A stretch of 64,000 nucleotides of DNA from NCBI RefSeq assembly GCF_900104475.1, contig NZ_FNJR01000007.1, positions 124,001-188,000 on the forward strand, read 5' to 3'. Shown piece after piece: positions 1 through 9,832 of the stretch (positions are counted from its first letter, which is position 1; every line of letters begins with the position of its first letter). Source of the DNA: Actinopolyspora xinjiangensis (GTDB taxonomy: Bacteria > Actinomycetota > Actinomycetes > Mycobacteriales > Pseudonocardiaceae). Below the pieces are notes generated by a model. The model was given only the letters and a program-made list of their open reading frames with translations, was not told the DNA's origin and ran no database searches. The position numbers and the translations under genes were made by a program.

Positions 1-1710
1 TTCGGAGAGGTTGATCAACGAGGTTTCCAGCAGTTCGACGACCACCCGGTTCTGCTGAAGGCCCGTTTCGGCCGAGGCGGCGTCGAGGGTGGCCACGAAG
101 TCGGGATCTCCCGGGGAGAGTTCGGCCAGGTTGATCGAGACCGCAGCCTGTTTCCCGTCGGGCTTGACCGGCCAATCGGAGGTGTCGCGCATGGCGTTTC
201 GCAACACGCAGCGGTCGAGTTCACCGAGCAGGTCGGCACGCTCGGCCACCGGCAGGAACACCTCGGGGCCGAGCAGTCCCCGCTCGGGGTGGTTCCAACG
301 CACGAGCGCCTCGGCCGCGACGATCACCCCCGTGGCCCGCACTATCGGCTGGTAGTACAGGCTCAGCTGGTCGGACTCGATCGCGGTGCGCAGCTCGCTC
401 TCCAACTCCACCTGGCGGTCCATCGCCGAGATGAGGGTGGGACCGGCCACCGCGATCCGTCTGCGCTCGTTCGACTTCGCCTCCATCACGGCGGCCCCGG
501 CGGAACGCAGCAGATCGTCCGCGCCCGTGGTGTCGTCGCCCACCGCGATCCCGATGGAGGCCGAGACCTGGATAGGGGGATGCCCGCGCAGGTACACCGG
601 GCGATGGAAGAGTTCGCCGACGATATCGGCTATCGCGTCGACACCACCGGTCTCCTCGGGGGCGGGGCAGACGATCAGGTACTCGTCGGCGGCCATCCGG
701 GCGGCCAGCCACTCCCGGGGCAGATCACTGCGCATCCGTTTCGCCATCTCGATGAGCAGTTCGTCCCCCGCGCGCAGCCCCAGGGACTCGTTGATCCGCC
801 GGAAGTTGGTGATGTCGCAGTACAGCATCGCCAGGCCCCGCATGTCGGCCCCGCTGAGCAGCTCGTGAACGGCTGTTCGGTTCGGCAAGCCGGTCAGGCT
901 GTCATGCGTCGCCCAGTAGCGCCACTCCTCGGCACGCCGATGACGTTCAGTGACGTCCTGGAACACCGCCAACCAGAACGGCTCCCCGGTGTCGCGCAGC
1001 GATTTCGCGACGTGCAGCTCACAGATCACCCGCCGCCCGTCGGCACGGATCATGGACCACTCTCGGGGGGTGTCGTCCTCCGGGGGTTTCCCATCCCGGA
1101 ACTCGCACAGCAGGGACTGCCTGTCCGGTTCGTCGGGATGGAGCATGTCGGCGATGTGCGCGCTCCGCATCTCGTCCTCGCCGTAACCGAACAGCTCCCG
1201 CAGCGCCGGGTTGGAGTCGAGCACACAGCCGTAGCGGTCGAACACACCGATACCGACGGGCGTGAGCCCGAACAGGTCGCGGAACCGCCGCAACGATCGT
1301 TCGAGCCGGGAGTGCGACTCGGTGTCGTCCCTGGTCACACGGGCGAATCCCTGCAGGGTTCCCGTGCTGGACCACAGCGCGATGGTGGTCACGTGCGCCC
1401 AGAACCTGGTGCCGTCCCTGCGCACCCGCCATCCCTCGTCGGTGTAGCTGCCGAGCCGAGCGGCCTGTTCGAGCAGCTGCGCCGGGTACCCGGCCGCGAG
1501 CTGCTCGGCGGTGTAGAACACCGAGATGTTGCGCCCGACGACCTCCGACGCGGCAGCACCGGTGATTCGTTCCGCTCCCGGGTTCCAGGTCGAGACGATC
1601 CCCTCGGGATCGAGGGTGTAGACCGCGTACTCCCACAGCGAGGCGCCGAACCTGCCGATCAGTTCCTCCGCGTCGGCCCGAAAACCGGGGCCGTTGTCCG
1701 CACCGCTCAT
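1..1710 (-). CDS. PAS-PAS-GGDEF-EAL signalling protein, 3' end cut by window edge
   Basis: The frame is open from an ATG at 1708-1710 to the window edge, 570 codons, and lacks its C-terminal end. It has two PAS-type sensor segments (about residues 10-110 and 125-240), a GGDEF-type domain (about 255-420) and the front part of an EAL domain. The GGDEF signature reads AADEY near residue 340, so diguanylate cyclase activity is doubtful. The EAL signature is intact (AEALVRW near residue 465), so the predicted activity is hydrolysis of cyclic di-GMP, with the degenerate GGDEF perhaps binding GTP. No membrane segment is seen, so the protein should be cytosolic. GGAG lies just before the start codon. 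The family call is firm; the signal sensed is unknown. Confidence 0.88.
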   Translation of the reverse strand, partial: MSGADNGPGFRADAEELIGRFGASLWEYAVYTLDPEGIVSTWNPGAERITGAAASEVVGRNISVFYTAEQLAAGYPAQLLEQAARLGSYTDEGWRVRRDGTRFWAHVTTIALWSSTGTLQGFARVTRDDTESHSRLERSLRRFRDLFGLTPVGIGVFDRYGCVLDSNPALRELFGYGEDEMRSAHIADMLHPDEPDRQSLLCEFRDGKPPEDDTPREWSMIRADGRRVICELHVAKSLRDTGEPFWLAVFQDVTERHRRAEEWRYWATHDSLTGLPNRTAVHELLSGADMRGLAMLYCDITNFRRINESLGLRAGDELLIEMAKRMRSDLPREWLAARMAADEYLIVCPAPEETGGVDAIADIVGELFHRPVYLRGHPPIQVSASIGIAVGDDTTGADDLLRSAGAAVMEAKSNERRRIAVAGPTLISAMDRQVELESELRTAIESDQLSLYYQPIVRATGVIVAAEALVRWNHPERGLLGPEVFLPVAERADLLGELDRCVLRNAMRDTSDWPVKPDGKQAAVSINLAELSPGDPDFVATLDAASAETGLQQNRVVVELLETSLINLSE

Positions 1711-2042
1711 CTCCAGCTCCGGTCACCGGGTCACGACGGCTTCCAGGGCCGAACCGGTTCGGAAAACCCCGGTTCCACCGCGCACGACCGCCACCCAACG
1801 GCAACCGGGGCTCGCGGAACCGCGGTTTCCGACCCACAGGCCCGTTCTCGAGTGTCCGCCCGCACCACGGACCGCGCACGGCATCCGGGAACGGAGCCCG
1901 CCTCCTCGTCGGGACGACCTGCGCGGATGTCGAACGTGAGCTGACGCCCCCTCATCCTGCTCGCTCACCGAACGAGGACGACGATGACGCTCCCCAGCGG
2001 TTCCGCCACCCGGTCACCTCGGCGCACCGGAGCGGCGAACCC
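1711..2042. other. intergenic, no gene seen
   Basis: This 332-base stretch lies between the GGDEF-EAL start and the stop of the secreted hydrolase. Its short frames are compositional shadows. Several imperfect inverted repeats built on GGTTCC/GGAACC are present, but none forms a convincing terminator. Confidence 0.5.
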
Positions 2043-2936
2043 CTACTCGCTGGAGATCCATTCGAAGCGCACCATGTGCGGGAAGTGGTCGGACAACGGC
2101 TCGCCCGCCTCGTCCAGGAACGCGGTGTGCTCGTTGCGGTAGTCACTCGCGGTCAGGTCGAGCCCACCACCGTCGCGGTACAGGATCTTGTCCACGACCT
2201 CGCAGGAGTCGCTCGGTGAGTCGGGGTCGCACTTCAGCGGTGCGGACCCCTCGGCGGGACGCTCCCCGTCCCGTTCGAGCCGGACCCAGGCGTCGGTGAG
2301 CCCGTTGTCCTCGACCAGCTCCCGGATGTTGTCGCCCTCCCTGGTGTAGCGGGTGTTGGTGTCTCCCATGACGACCACGGCCCTGCCCCGTGAGTTGCGC
2401 TGGATGTACTCGGAGAGCTGCGTGATGTTGGACCGGCGCGCCGCGAGGTCGCCGGGGTCGGTTCCCGCGTTGGCGTGCACGTTGTAGAGGTCGAACCCGG
2501 TTCCCCCGGCGAGCTCGATCCGGGCGTGGCTGAAGCCTTTGGGGGTCAGGCAGTCCGTGCCGTGGCAGTCGTCCCAGGTGACACGCCGAAAACCGGAGAA
2601 CGGGGCCCTGGAGAGGGTGTTGAGCCCGTCGCCGAACAGGGCGGGGCCGCTCGTCTCGGTACGGTACTGGTGGTCGTCGTCGCCGTACAGCTCGTCGTGG
2701 TAGTTGAAGTCCTCCTGGACGTTGACGAGGTCGTAGTCGGGCAGTCGGCCGCTGATCAGCGGGGTGTTGGTGGCGGGGTCGCTGCCGGAGATGAAGTCGG
2801 GCAGCCCGGCCACGTTGTAGGTCAGCGCGGTGAGACTCCCGCTCGACGGGGGCTGTTCGGCCGCGTGCGCGACTCCGGATCCGGTGGCCAGCAGCACGGC
2901 CAGCGCGGCCGAGCCGAGAATGCTGCGTCGCGTCAT
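2043..2936 (-). CDS. secreted endonuclease/exonuclease/phosphatase-fold hydrolase (sphingomyelinase-C-like)
   Basis: This 297-residue protein has the EEP-fold signature set: an early Asn in TYNVAGLP, a metal-binding Glu in NVQED, the GDTNTR loop, and a terminal SDHFP with the catalytic His. The N-terminus MTRRSILGSAALAVLL followed by AHA-AE is an export signal with twin arginines, so it may use the Tat route. Secreted members of this fold cleave phosphodiesters in lipids or nucleic acids; the substrate here cannot be decided. ATG 2934-2936 is preferred over an upstream in-frame GTG at 2945, because GGAG lies 8 bases before the ATG and overlaps the GTG. It appears monocistronic. Confidence 0.8.
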   Translation of the reverse strand: MTRRSILGSAALAVLLATGSGVAHAAEQPPSSGSLTALTYNVAGLPDFISGSDPATNTPLISGRLPDYDLVNVQEDFNYHDELYGDDDHQYRTETSGPALFGDGLNTLSRAPFSGFRRVTWDDCHGTDCLTPKGFSHARIELAGGTGFDLYNVHANAGTDPGDLAARRSNITQLSEYIQRNSRGRAVVVMGDTNTRYTREGDNIRELVEDNGLTDAWVRLERDGERPAEGSAPLKCDPDSPSDSCEVVDKILYRDGGGLDLTASDYRNEHTAFLDEAGEPLSDHFPHMVRFEWISSE

Positions 2937-3070
2937 GTCGAACACTCCAAGGGATTACTACCGTCCGTCATAAACGAAAACAATTCGCGTTGACGGTACG
3001 GCGGGTCCACTTCGGCCTCAACCGACGACAGGAGCACTCGACAGGGCCCGATGGAAGTATGCTCTGTGCC

Positions 3071-3655
3071 ATGCCGAGCGAATCGCCCGACTTCCGCGCG
3101 TCCGACGCCGACAGGGAGAAGATCGCGACGCTGCTGCGGCAAGCGCAGCGGGAAGGCCGGCTGACGCTGGACGAGTTCGACGAACGAGTCGCCGGAGCCT
3201 ACCGGGCACGTACCTACGGCGAGCTGACACCGCTGGTCGACGACCTCCCCGACGAGACCGGCGGAACCTCCGCGACGGGACCTCCCCGCTCCCCCGACTC
3301 GCGCACCGGCCGCGCGGCGCTGGGGATCATGAGCTACGCCGAACGGATCGGCCCCTGGCGAGTGCCACCCCGTTTCACCACGTTCGCCTTCTGGGGTGGC
3401 GGCAAGATAGACCTGCGGGACGCCTTCCTCGACGCCGCCGAGGTGGAGATCCACTGCTACGCCGTCATGGGCGGGATCGAGGTCGTCGTCTCCCCCGGGA
3501 CCAGGGTCGAGGACCGCTGTACGGCGATCATGGGAGGCGTGGAGCGGGACGTGCGCGGTGCCGCCTCGCACGGTGAGTCCAAAGTAGTCATAACCGGCTT
3601 AGCGTTCTGGGGCGGGGTGTACATCCACAGCCAGGAACCCGACGGTAAGCACTGA
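3071..3655 (+). CDS. DUF1707 protein with LiaF-like C-terminal domain
   Basis: The 194-residue product begins with a typical actinobacterial DUF1707 segment (FRASDADREKIATLLRQA, then GRLTLDEFDERV and YGELTPLVDDLP; residues 5-60). The C-terminal half has two copies of a short beta-rich repeat (AVMGGIEVVV and AIMGGVERDV) ending in FWGGVYI, which resembles the cell-wall-active antibiotic response (LiaF-type) domain. No membrane helix is present. These proteins are thought to be envelope-stress accessories, but no biochemical role is settled. The ATG at 3071 is chosen because the conserved domain begins there; an upstream in-frame extension is unlike the family. It is divergent from the preceding hydrolase. 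Confidence 0.75.
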   Translation: MPSESPDFRASDADREKIATLLRQAQREGRLTLDEFDERVAGAYRARTYGELTPLVDDLPDETGGTSATGPPRSPDSRTGRAALGIMSYAERIGPWRVPPRFTTFAFWGGGKIDLRDAFLDAAEVEIHCYAVMGGIEVVVSPGTRVEDRCTAIMGGVERDVRGAASHGESKVVITGLAFWGGVYIHSQEPDGKH

Positions 3656-3710
3656 CGACCGTGGGCACTCGCGCTCGCCGCCCCCGCCGAGCCGACCCGG
3701 TACCCCCGGC

Positions 3711-4481
3711 TCACCACGGCCCGTCGGCGGGCGTGAGCTCCTCGACCGCGGGGTGCACCGCGCGGGCCTCGGCGAGCCGCCGCCGCGCGGTGACCGCGTC
3801 CGGAGCGAGCACCGTGGTCAACGAACCCCCACCCGCCAGCGGCAGCAGGGCCCAGTCCGGCTCCGAGCGCGGTAGTTCGGGGTCCCGCCCCCAGGCCACG
3901 ACCTCGTTGGCCAGCACCCGGGCACCACCGAGGTGTCCGTGGCTGGCGCGCAACCGTTCCCCACCGGGTTCGAAGGTGTGGCGCAGCAAGGGTTCGCCCT
4001 CGCGCTCCAGGCTCGTACTCGTCACCAGCCCGCCCGGTGACTCCCCACTGCGCCCCAGCACCAGCGTCTCCCGGCAGCACGCCCGCGCCGACCGCGCCAA
4101 CCGCACGACGAGTTCGGCGCGGTGCTCGGCCCGGGCGGTTATCACGGTCGGCTCCGGCAGATACTCGACGGTGCCGCCCTCCTCCACGTCGATGCTGATC
4201 GAGCTGCGACTTCCTCCGGGGCGATGCCCCGGCAGCGCGAGGGCGGCGGCGATACCGCGCAGCAGCAGGCGGGCCCCGGCCTCCACACGCACCCGCAGTG
4301 CGAGATCGTCACCGCCGAGCGGCGAGGTGGCCGACCCCACCAGGTGCACCACCGCCGGACCGGGAGCGCCGGTGCCACGGCGTCGCGGCACCAGCGTCAG
4401 CGGCGCCGCGGAACGCAGCCCGCGCACCACGGAACCACCGGTGCCGTCCAGCTCCACCGTCAACGAGGCGGCCGACCTCAT
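3711..4481 (-). CDS. ureD: urease accessory protein UreD
   Basis: This 256-residue protein is the last gene of the urease operon. UreD (UreH in some species) forms a complex with UreF and UreG on apo-urease, allowing carbamylation of the active-site lysine and nickel insertion. The sequence shows the family's beta-rich pattern with segments such as [14 protein letters not shown] and [11 protein letters not shown], and the family's usual length. Its ATG overlaps the ureG stop codon in an ATGA arrangement, so the two are translationally coupled. UreD is poorly conserved, so the call rests on position as much as on sequence. Confidence 0.9.
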   Translation of the reverse strand: MRSAASLTVELDGTGGSVVRGLRSAAPLTLVPRRRGTGAPGPAVVHLVGSATSPLGGDDLALRVRVEAGARLLLRGIAAALALPGHRPGGSRSSISIDVEEGGTVEYLPEPTVITARAEHRAELVVRLARSARACCRETLVLGRSGESPGGLVTSTSLEREGEPLLRHTFEPGGERLRASHGHLGGARVLANEVVAWGRDPELPRSEPDWALLPLAGGGSLTTVLAPDAVTARRRLAEARAVHPAVEELTPADGPW

Positions 4482-5218
4482 CCGGCCGCCGGTCCGACGG
4501 CGGAGCGGTGGGCGGCCAGCTGTTGGCGCACCCAGTCGGCGGCCGCCGAGGCGGCCGGGTCGTCGGTCAGCGACTGGGCGAGCACGGGCAACTCACCACG
4601 CATTCGGTGCGCGTCGGCGAGCATGACCTCCATGTCGGCACCGACCCGTTCCGCCAGATCCACCTTGTTGATGACCAGCAGATCGGCGGTGGTCACCCCC
4701 GGGCCGCCCTTGCGGGGAACCTTGTCGCCTCCCGCCACGTCCACCACGAAGACCTGCACGTCGGCCAGTCCACGGCTGAACACGGCGGTCAGGTTGTCCC
4801 CACCGCTCTCCACCAGAACCAGATCCAGAGTGGAGTACCGCTCGCACAGCCGCTCCACCGCGTCCAGGTTCGCCGTGATGTCGTCCCTGATGGCGGTGTG
4901 CGGGCAGGCGCCGGTCTGCACCGCCTCGATGCGTTCGCGCTCCAGTACACCCGCCTGCCGCAGGAAGTCGGCGTCCTCGGTGGTGTAGATGTCGTTGGTG
5001 ACCACGGCGAGTTCGAGTTCTTCCCCCAGCGTTCGGCACAGCGCCGCGGTCAGCGCGGTCTTGCCGCTGCCGACCGGTCCCCCGATACCGATCCGCAACG
5101 GCCTGCCGCCCACCCCCTCCGGCGGGAACGGATCGGGACCGGCCGCGGTGGGGTCGAAATCGACCGGATGGCGGTGACCGTCCGATCCGTGCACGTGGTC
5201 CCGGTGTTCAGCTTGCAA
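4478..5218 (-). CDS. ureG: urease accessory GTPase UreG
   Basis: UreG is the SIMIBI-class GTPase that delivers nickel to urease. The P-loop [11 protein letters not shown], the VTNDIYT segment, the nickel-linked Cys-Pro-His in [10 protein letters not shown], the LVESGGDN switch and the NKVDL guanine-binding motif are all visible. A His-rich tail precedes the G domain ([13 protein letters not shown]), as in many UreG proteins, and may hold nickel in the absence of ureE. TTG 5216-5218 is preferred because GGAAGAGG lies about 8 bases upstream, inside the ureF end; GTG at 5194 is an alternative. It overlaps both neighbours slightly. Confidence 0.93.
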   Translation of the reverse strand: MQAEHRDHVHGSDGHRHPVDFDPTAAGPDPFPPEGVGGRPLRIGIGGPVGSGKTALTAALCRTLGEELELAVVTNDIYTTEDADFLRQAGVLERERIEAVQTGACPHTAIRDDITANLDAVERLCERYSTLDLVLVESGGDNLTAVFSRGLADVQVFVVDVAGGDKVPRKGGPGVTTADLLVINKVDLAERVGADMEVMLADAHRMRGELPVLAQSLTDDPAASAAADWVRQQLAAHRSAVGPAAG

Positions 5219-5918
5219 AGAGACGCACCTCTTCCCGGTGGTGTCGTTGGTGTTCCTGAGCGAGCAGATCGAGGGCGGGGGCGCTGGTACCGGGCAGGTC
5301 CTCCGGCGACTCACCCGCGCTGCGGGCCGCCGCCTCGGCGACGCCCTCGGCCTCGTGCTCCAGCGCGGCGACCGCCGCGTTGGCCGCGAAGGGGTCCAGC
5401 CCCAGCAACCGGACGGCGGCCGAGGCCGGACCGCTGACCGACAGGTAGGCGGTCACGAACGCGGCCTCGACCGGGGTTCCCGACGCGCCTGCCCCCAACA
5501 GCACACCCACCACGACGGGGTGATGCGGGCTGCCGGTGATTGTGAGCAGCTCGTCGAGCACCTCGGAAGGCCAGGCCGCCCGCCCCGCCCGGAACGTGCC
5601 GCGCCCCTGGGCGCGACTGGCCGCGCGCTGCGCGGGCGAGGGGGTGCGCGCGTCGAACTCGGCGTCCAACCGCGACCAGTGGTGCGGGTGGACGCGCCGG
5701 GCGGCCGCGTGGGCGGCCGCGGCCGCGAAGACCGCCGCCTGCGCACCCGCGCCGTGCAACCTGCCGTGGAGGAACTCGCGCAGCTGCCGGGGATCGGAGA
5801 CCGCGCCCCGGTGCACCGCCTCCTCCAGGCCGCCGGAGTGCGCGTGACCACCGCCGGGGAACCGAGCGTCGGCGAGGGTGAGCACGGCCAGCGAGGCCGT
5901 CGTGGTCCGGAGTGCCAT
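5208..5918 (-). CDS. ureF: urease accessory protein UreF
   Basis: The 236-residue protein matches UreF: an N-terminal [20 protein letters not shown], the Ala-rich all-helical body and the terminal [11 protein letters not shown]. UreF works with UreD and UreG in nickel-centre assembly and gates GTP hydrolysis by UreG. Its ATG shares a base with the ureC stop (TGATG), and its stop lies inside the ureG start region, so ureC, ureF and ureG are tightly coupled. The protein is unusually Ala-rich, as expected in very GC-rich DNA. Confidence 0.92.
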   Translation of the reverse strand: MALRTTTASLAVLTLADARFPGGGHAHSGGLEEAVHRGAVSDPRQLREFLHGRLHGAGAQAAVFAAAAAHAAARRVHPHHWSRLDAEFDARTPSPAQRAASRAQGRGTFRAGRAAWPSEVLDELLTITGSPHHPVVVGVLLGAGASGTPVEAAFVTAYLSVSGPASAAVRLLGLDPFAANAAVAALEHEAEGVAEAAARSAGESPEDLPGTSAPALDLLAQEHQRHHREEVRLFAS

Positions 5919-7657
5919 CAGAACAGGAAGTAGCGCTGTGCCATGGGGACTTCGGAGACCGGCTCGGGCTCGACGAGTTCACCGTCCACCCGCACCGCGA
6001 AGCTGTCCGGATCGACCCGGACGTCCGGGGTTGCCCCGTTGTGTCGCATGTTCTCCTTGGTCACCCCGCGCGTGTCGGAAACCCCGACGAGCTCACGTCG
6101 TAGCCCCAGCCGCTGATCCACCCCCGCTTCCAGGGTCTCGGGGGCCACGAAGGACACCGCTCCGGTTTCGGCCGCTCGCGGCTCGGCTCCGAACATCGAG
6201 CGGGAGAGCACCGGTTGCGGCGTCGGTATGGAGGCGTTGGCGTCCCCCATCGCCGCCCGAACCGCGAATCCGCTCTTGAGCACCATGTGCGGTCGTACTC
6301 CGAAGAACCTCGGCTCCCACAGCACGAGATCGGCGAGTTTTCCGACCTCGACGGAGCCGACGGAACCGTCGATGCCGTGGGCGATGGCCGGGTTGATGGT
6401 GTATTTGGCGACGTAGCGCCGGGCACGCAGGTTGTCCGCCGTGTCGTCGCCCGGCAGCGCTCCTCTGGCGCGCTTCATGACGTGCGCTGTCTGCCACGTA
6501 CGCGTGACCACCTCACCGATCCGCCCCATGGCCTGGGCGTCCGAACCGATCATGGAGATCGCGCCGAGATCGTGCAGCACGTCCTCGGCCGCGATGGTGG
6601 TCGGGCGGATGCGGCTCTCCGCGAAGGCCAGGTCCTCCGGGACCGAGGGGTTCAGGTGATGGCAGACCATCAACATGTCCAGGTGCTCGTCGATGGTGTT
6701 GACCGTGTGCGGCCGCGTCGGGTTGGTCGAGGAGGGCAGTACGTGGGGGTGGCCGGCCACCTTGATGATGTCAGGTGCGTGCCCGCCGCCCGCGCCCTCG
6801 GCGTGGTAGGCGTTGATCGAACGCCCCGCGATGGCGTCCAGAGTGGATTCCAGGAAACCCGCCTCGTTGAGCGTGTCGGTGTGGATGGCCACCTGGACCC
6901 CGCTGCGGTCGGCGACGCGCAGCGCGGTGTCGATGGCCGCGGGTGTCGCGCCCCAGTCCTCGTGCAGCTTGAGCCCGCCCGCACCGGCGCGCAGCTGCTC
7001 GTCCAGCGCCTCCTCGCTCACCGTGTTCCCCTTGCCCAGCAGCAGGGTGTTGACCGGCGAATTCTCCAACGACAGCAGCATCCGGGCGAGGTTCCACTCA
7101 CCCGGCGTGACCGTGGTGGCCTTGGAGCCCTCCGCCGGACCGGTACCGCCGCCGATGAGCGTGGTGACGCCGGAGGCCAGCGCGACGTCGATCTCCTGCG
7201 GACAGATGAAGTGCACGTGGCAGTCGATGCCGCCCGCGGTGAGAATCCTGCCGTTGCCCGCGACGATCTCGGTGGCGGGGCCTATCATCATGGCGGGATC
7301 GACCCCGGCCGCGGTGTCCGGGTTGCCGGCTTTTCCGATGCCGACGATCCGCCCGTCGCGGACCGCCACGTCGGCCTTGACCACGCCCCAGTGGTCGAGG
7401 ATCACCGCTCCGGTGACGACCAGGTCGGGCGCCCCTTGCGCCCTGGTGGCCACCGACTGCCCCATGGACTCGCGCACGACCTTGCCGCCGCCGAACACGG
7501 CTTCCTCACCGGAGCCGTGCGGACCGGCGGCACGGTCCTCGGTGATCTCCACCAGCAGATCGGTGTCGGCGAGGCGGATGCGATCCCCCGTGGTGGGACC
7601 GAAGAGTTCCAGGTAGCGCTCCCGCCCGATCTCGTGAACACCGTTCGGCTCAGTCAT
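5918..7657 (-). CDS. ureC: urease catalytic subunit alpha
   Basis: At 579 residues this is full length for UreC. All nickel-site residues are present: His147 and His149 (DCHVHF), the carbamylated Lys230 (GLKLHEDWG), His259 ([12 protein letters not shown]), His285 ([14 protein letters not shown]), the flap His pair in VCHHLNP (333-334) and Asp373 (GSDAQAMGR). The enzyme hydrolyses urea to ammonia and carbamate in the cytosol. The ATG overlaps the ureB end by 8 bases. Nothing suggests loss of function. Confidence 0.98.
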   Translation of the reverse strand: MTEPNGVHEIGRERYLELFGPTTGDRIRLADTDLLVEITEDRAAGPHGSGEEAVFGGGKVVRESMGQSVATRAQGAPDLVVTGAVILDHWGVVKADVAVRDGRIVGIGKAGNPDTAAGVDPAMMIGPATEIVAGNGRILTAGGIDCHVHFICPQEIDVALASGVTTLIGGGTGPAEGSKATTVTPGEWNLARMLLSLENSPVNTLLLGKGNTVSEEALDEQLRAGAGGLKLHEDWGATPAAIDTALRVADRSGVQVAIHTDTLNEAGFLESTLDAIAGRSINAYHAEGAGGGHAPDIIKVAGHPHVLPSSTNPTRPHTVNTIDEHLDMLMVCHHLNPSVPEDLAFAESRIRPTTIAAEDVLHDLGAISMIGSDAQAMGRIGEVVTRTWQTAHVMKRARGALPGDDTADNLRARRYVAKYTINPAIAHGIDGSVGSVEVGKLADLVLWEPRFFGVRPHMVLKSGFAVRAAMGDANASIPTPQPVLSRSMFGAEPRAAETGAVSFVAPETLEAGVDQRLGLRRELVGVSDTRGVTKENMRHNGATPDVRVDPDSFAVRVDGELVEPEPVSEVPMAQRYFLF

Positions 7658-8012
7658 CGCGGTCCTTTCCCGGTCTGTCCGGACCGTCGGCGTCGACCCG
7701 GTCGGCGTCGAGACTTCCGGAGTGTTCGGTGCGCAGTCCCGGTACGGTACGGGTACCGCCGATCGGGACGAGCTCGACCTCGCGTTCGATGCCCGGTTCG
7801 AAGCGAACCGCCGTGCCCGCAGCGATGTCCAGCCGGTGCCCCCAAGCGGCGTCCCGGTCGAACTCCAGGCCGGAGTTGGCCACGGCGAAGTGATAGTGCG
7901 AGCCGACCTGGACCGGGCGGTCGGCCCGGTTGAGCACGGTCAGCCGCACTCGCGGACGGCCGGGGTTGAGCGGCACGGCCTCGTGGGCGGGGATGATCTC
8001 TCCGGGATACAC
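7650..8012 (-). CDS. ureB: urease subunit beta
   Basis: The 120-residue subunit starts with [20 protein letters not shown] and contains [18 protein letters not shown] and [18 protein letters not shown], all diagnostic for urease beta. The start is GTG 8010-8012, placed by an AGGAG that overlaps the ureA stop codon (TAGGAG) 6 bases upstream; a longer open frame in phase upstream is only a shadow of ureA. The C-terminal tail (about residues 95-120) is Asp/Arg-rich and longer than in many homologues. The subunits form the usual bacterial three-chain urease. Confidence 0.94.
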   Translation of the reverse strand: MYPGEIIPAHEAVPLNPGRPRVRLTVLNRADRPVQVGSHYHFAVANSGLEFDRDAAWGHRLDIAAGTAVRFEPGIEREVELVPIGGTRTVPGLRTEHSGSLDADRVDADGPDRPGKDRDD

Positions 8013-8020
8013 GCGGTCTC

Positions 8021-8323
8021 CTACTGGATCGGCGAGTGCACCGTGACGAGCTTGGTGCCGTCGGGGAACGTGGCCTCCACCTGGACGTCGTCGATCATCT
8101 CGGGGACGCCGTCCATGACCTGGTCCCTGGTGAGCACGTGGCGGCCGCTGGACATCAGCTCGGAAACGCTGCGGCCTTCCCGGGCCCCCTCGACCACGTG
8201 ATCGGTTATCAACGCGATCGCCTCGGGGTGGTTCATCCTCAGCCCGCGCTCCAGCCTGCTGCGAGCGAGCTGGGCCGCGACGTAGACGAGCAGCTTGTCG
8301 CGTTCCTGAGGTGCCAGATGCAT
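8021..8323 (-). CDS. ureA: urease subunit gamma
   Basis: The 100-residue gamma subunit reads [14 protein letters not shown] at the start, then [32 protein letters not shown] and [10 protein letters not shown], as in all UreA proteins. It is the first gene of the operon. No clear Shine-Dalgarno site precedes the ATG, so a very short or leaderless transcript is possible. An AT-rich control region with an inverted repeat lies directly upstream. Confidence 0.95.
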   Translation of the reverse strand: MHLAPQERDKLLVYVAAQLARSRLERGLRMNHPEAIALITDHVVEGAREGRSVSELMSSGRHVLTRDQVMDGVPEMIDDVQVEATFPDGTKLVTVHSPIQ

Positions 8324-8339
8324 GCCATGTTTTTAGCAT

Positions 8340-8357
8340 TGCGAATGATTTTTCGCA
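8340..8357 (-). promoter_or_regulatory. inverted repeat upstream of ureA, possible Nur- or nitrogen-regulator site
   Basis: TGCGAA and TTCGCA form a perfect 6-6-6 dyad 17 bases upstream of the ureA ATG, in one of the most AT-rich patches of the window. The arms resemble the TTGCAA-type half sites of actinobacterial nickel-responsive Nur, a Fur-family repressor. At this distance it would overlap the promoter of a short-leader transcript. Control by GlnR or another nitrogen regulator is an alternative. Confidence 0.4.
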
Positions 8358-8498
8358 TCAGCGCCACCGCGGAATTCATCATACCGAAACAGAATTACTC
8401 AAAACGTTCATATTCCGAAGAGGACGGCAAAACACCGAGACACCCCGCCTCGTCGCGTTCAACCGATCGGTTGACGAGACGGGGAACGAGGAGTTTCG

Positions 8499-9440
8499 TC
8501 ACGAATCGGTGATTTCGAGCGTTCCGCGTGGTGCCCGGGCCTCCCCCGCGATGTCCACCGGCTCGGCGGGCACCGGACGCGCCGTGGGCAGCCAGTCGCG
8601 CGCGGTGCGCCAGGCCCAGTCGATCAGCGCCGCGGAGTACCCGAAGGAGTAGGGCGAAAGCCGGTCGACTCTCGGCGAGGGAAGGACGTAGAGCTCACAC
8701 CGCGCCGCGTTGAGCTGCATGTCCAGCGTCGAGGCCGCGAACATCGCCGCGCTGAGCGCGGCACCGTTGATACCGCTGATCGATCTGGCCGGCCGTTTCG
8801 GCGGCGGCAGCACGCCGAACCGCGCCTGCTCGGCCTCCAGAGAGCGGGTCCCACTGCAGGGCAGCACGTACACGCGGTCAGCTCCCTGCTCCACCGCGCG
8901 GCTGATCGGCATGAACGCCGCCGGCCCGCCGTCCACGAGCGAGCGCCCGCCCAGCTCCACGGGTGGGAACACGCCGGGGATGGCACAGGATGCGACCAGC
9001 GCGGGCAGCGCCGGACCACTGTCCAGGAACACTGCCTCGCTGGTGTCCACATCGGTCGCGCTGACCGTGAGCGGTAACCGCGCCTGCTCCAGCCGTCGGA
9101 ACGGCAGGGTGCGGTGCAGCCACGACGCCAGGCCACGGTTGCTCATCAGGTGGTTCGACAGCCCCAGCTTGCCCGCCAGGATCCGCAGCGGCTCGACGGG
9201 GAACACGTCACGGCGGCGCATGCCGCTCCACAGCTCGCGGAGCCGTTCGGCGCCGCGCGGGGTCGGATCCCCGGCCAGCCATGCCGAGTTCAGCGCGCCG
9301 GCCGAGGTCCCGACCAGCAGGTCCGGGGTGCTCCCCGCCTCGAACAACGCGCTGACCAGGCCCGCCTGCACCGCACCGAAGGTGGAACCGCCCGGCAGCA
9401 CCCAGGCGGTGGTCCCGTTGGTCATACTTCCGCCACTCAC
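8499..9440 (-). CDS. patatin-like phospholipase family protein
   Basis: The 313-residue protein has the Ser-Asp dyad architecture of bacterial patatins: an oxyanion loop (GGSTFGAVQAG), the nucleophile elbow GTSAGAL, and the catalytic Asp in DGGPAAFMP. These enzymes act as acyl hydrolases on lipids. No signal peptide or membrane segment is evident, so it is probably cytosolic. The start is unclear: GTG 9438-9440 or ATG 9423-9425, both with weak ribosome sites. It is separated from the urease operon by about 175 bases and appears unrelated to it. Confidence 0.85.
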   Translation of the reverse strand: MSGGSMTNGTTAWVLPGGSTFGAVQAGLVSALFEAGSTPDLLVGTSAGALNSAWLAGDPTPRGAERLRELWSGMRRRDVFPVEPLRILAGKLGLSNHLMSNRGLASWLHRTLPFRRLEQARLPLTVSATDVDTSEAVFLDSGPALPALVASCAIPGVFPPVELGGRSLVDGGPAAFMPISRAVEQGADRVYVLPCSGTRSLEAEQARFGVLPPPKRPARSISGINGAALSAAMFAASTLDMQLNAARCELYVLPSPRVDRLSPYSFGYSAALIDWAWRTARDWLPTARPVPAEPVDIAGEARAPRGTLEITDS

Positions 9441-9664
9441 GACCCCAAGATATCCGCACCCCGCCGGGGTCGCCGTGCCTCGCGGTCACGGATCACATTC
9501 TCGTGGGTGCCACGAGCGGGTGCGGCGGGAACCGACCACTCGCCAAACGCCCCTCATCCCGGTAGGTATACCCGGCCACCCGAGCACCCCCGGCACGATC
9601 CGCTCCGCCCGCCGCGCCGCGGGAGTCCGGTTCCGAGGCCGACTACTCCCCCGAACGTACCCTG
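9441..9664. other. intergenic, no gene seen
   Basis: This is the upstream part of the region between the patatin gene and the PQQ-type dehydrogenase. It holds no supported frame; the promoter and operator of the downstream gene begin at 9665. Confidence 0.5.
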
Positions 9665-9694
9665 TTGTACTTGGGAGCGCTCCCATAACATACT
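9665..9694 (+). promoter_or_regulatory. promoter with CebR/LacI-type operator in the spacer
   Basis: A -35 TTGTAC (9665-9670) and a -10 CATACT (9689-9694) are 18 bases apart. The perfect palindrome TGGGAGCGCTCCCA (9672-9685) fills the spacer. This sequence equals the well-known operator of CebR, the LacI-family cello-oligosaccharide repressor of streptomycetes. A bound repressor would block polymerase. The leader to the ATG is about 130 bases. Confidence 0.75.
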
Positions 9695-9832
9695 CACCGC
9701 CCTGTCGTACGGGGCGAGCACCGAACCGGGCCCGACCGCACCGGGCCCGCCAGAGCGGTCCGGGGCGGACCCCGCCGAAACCGTGGACACCGGTGTCCTC
9801 CCGAACCGCACGATCCGACGACGGAGAACGAG

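Noticed and set aside
289-1944. Long plus-strand frame opposite the PAS-GGDEF-EAL gene
   Set aside because: It is antisense to clearly conserved domains, has Gln/His/Val-rich shadow composition and no ribosome site.
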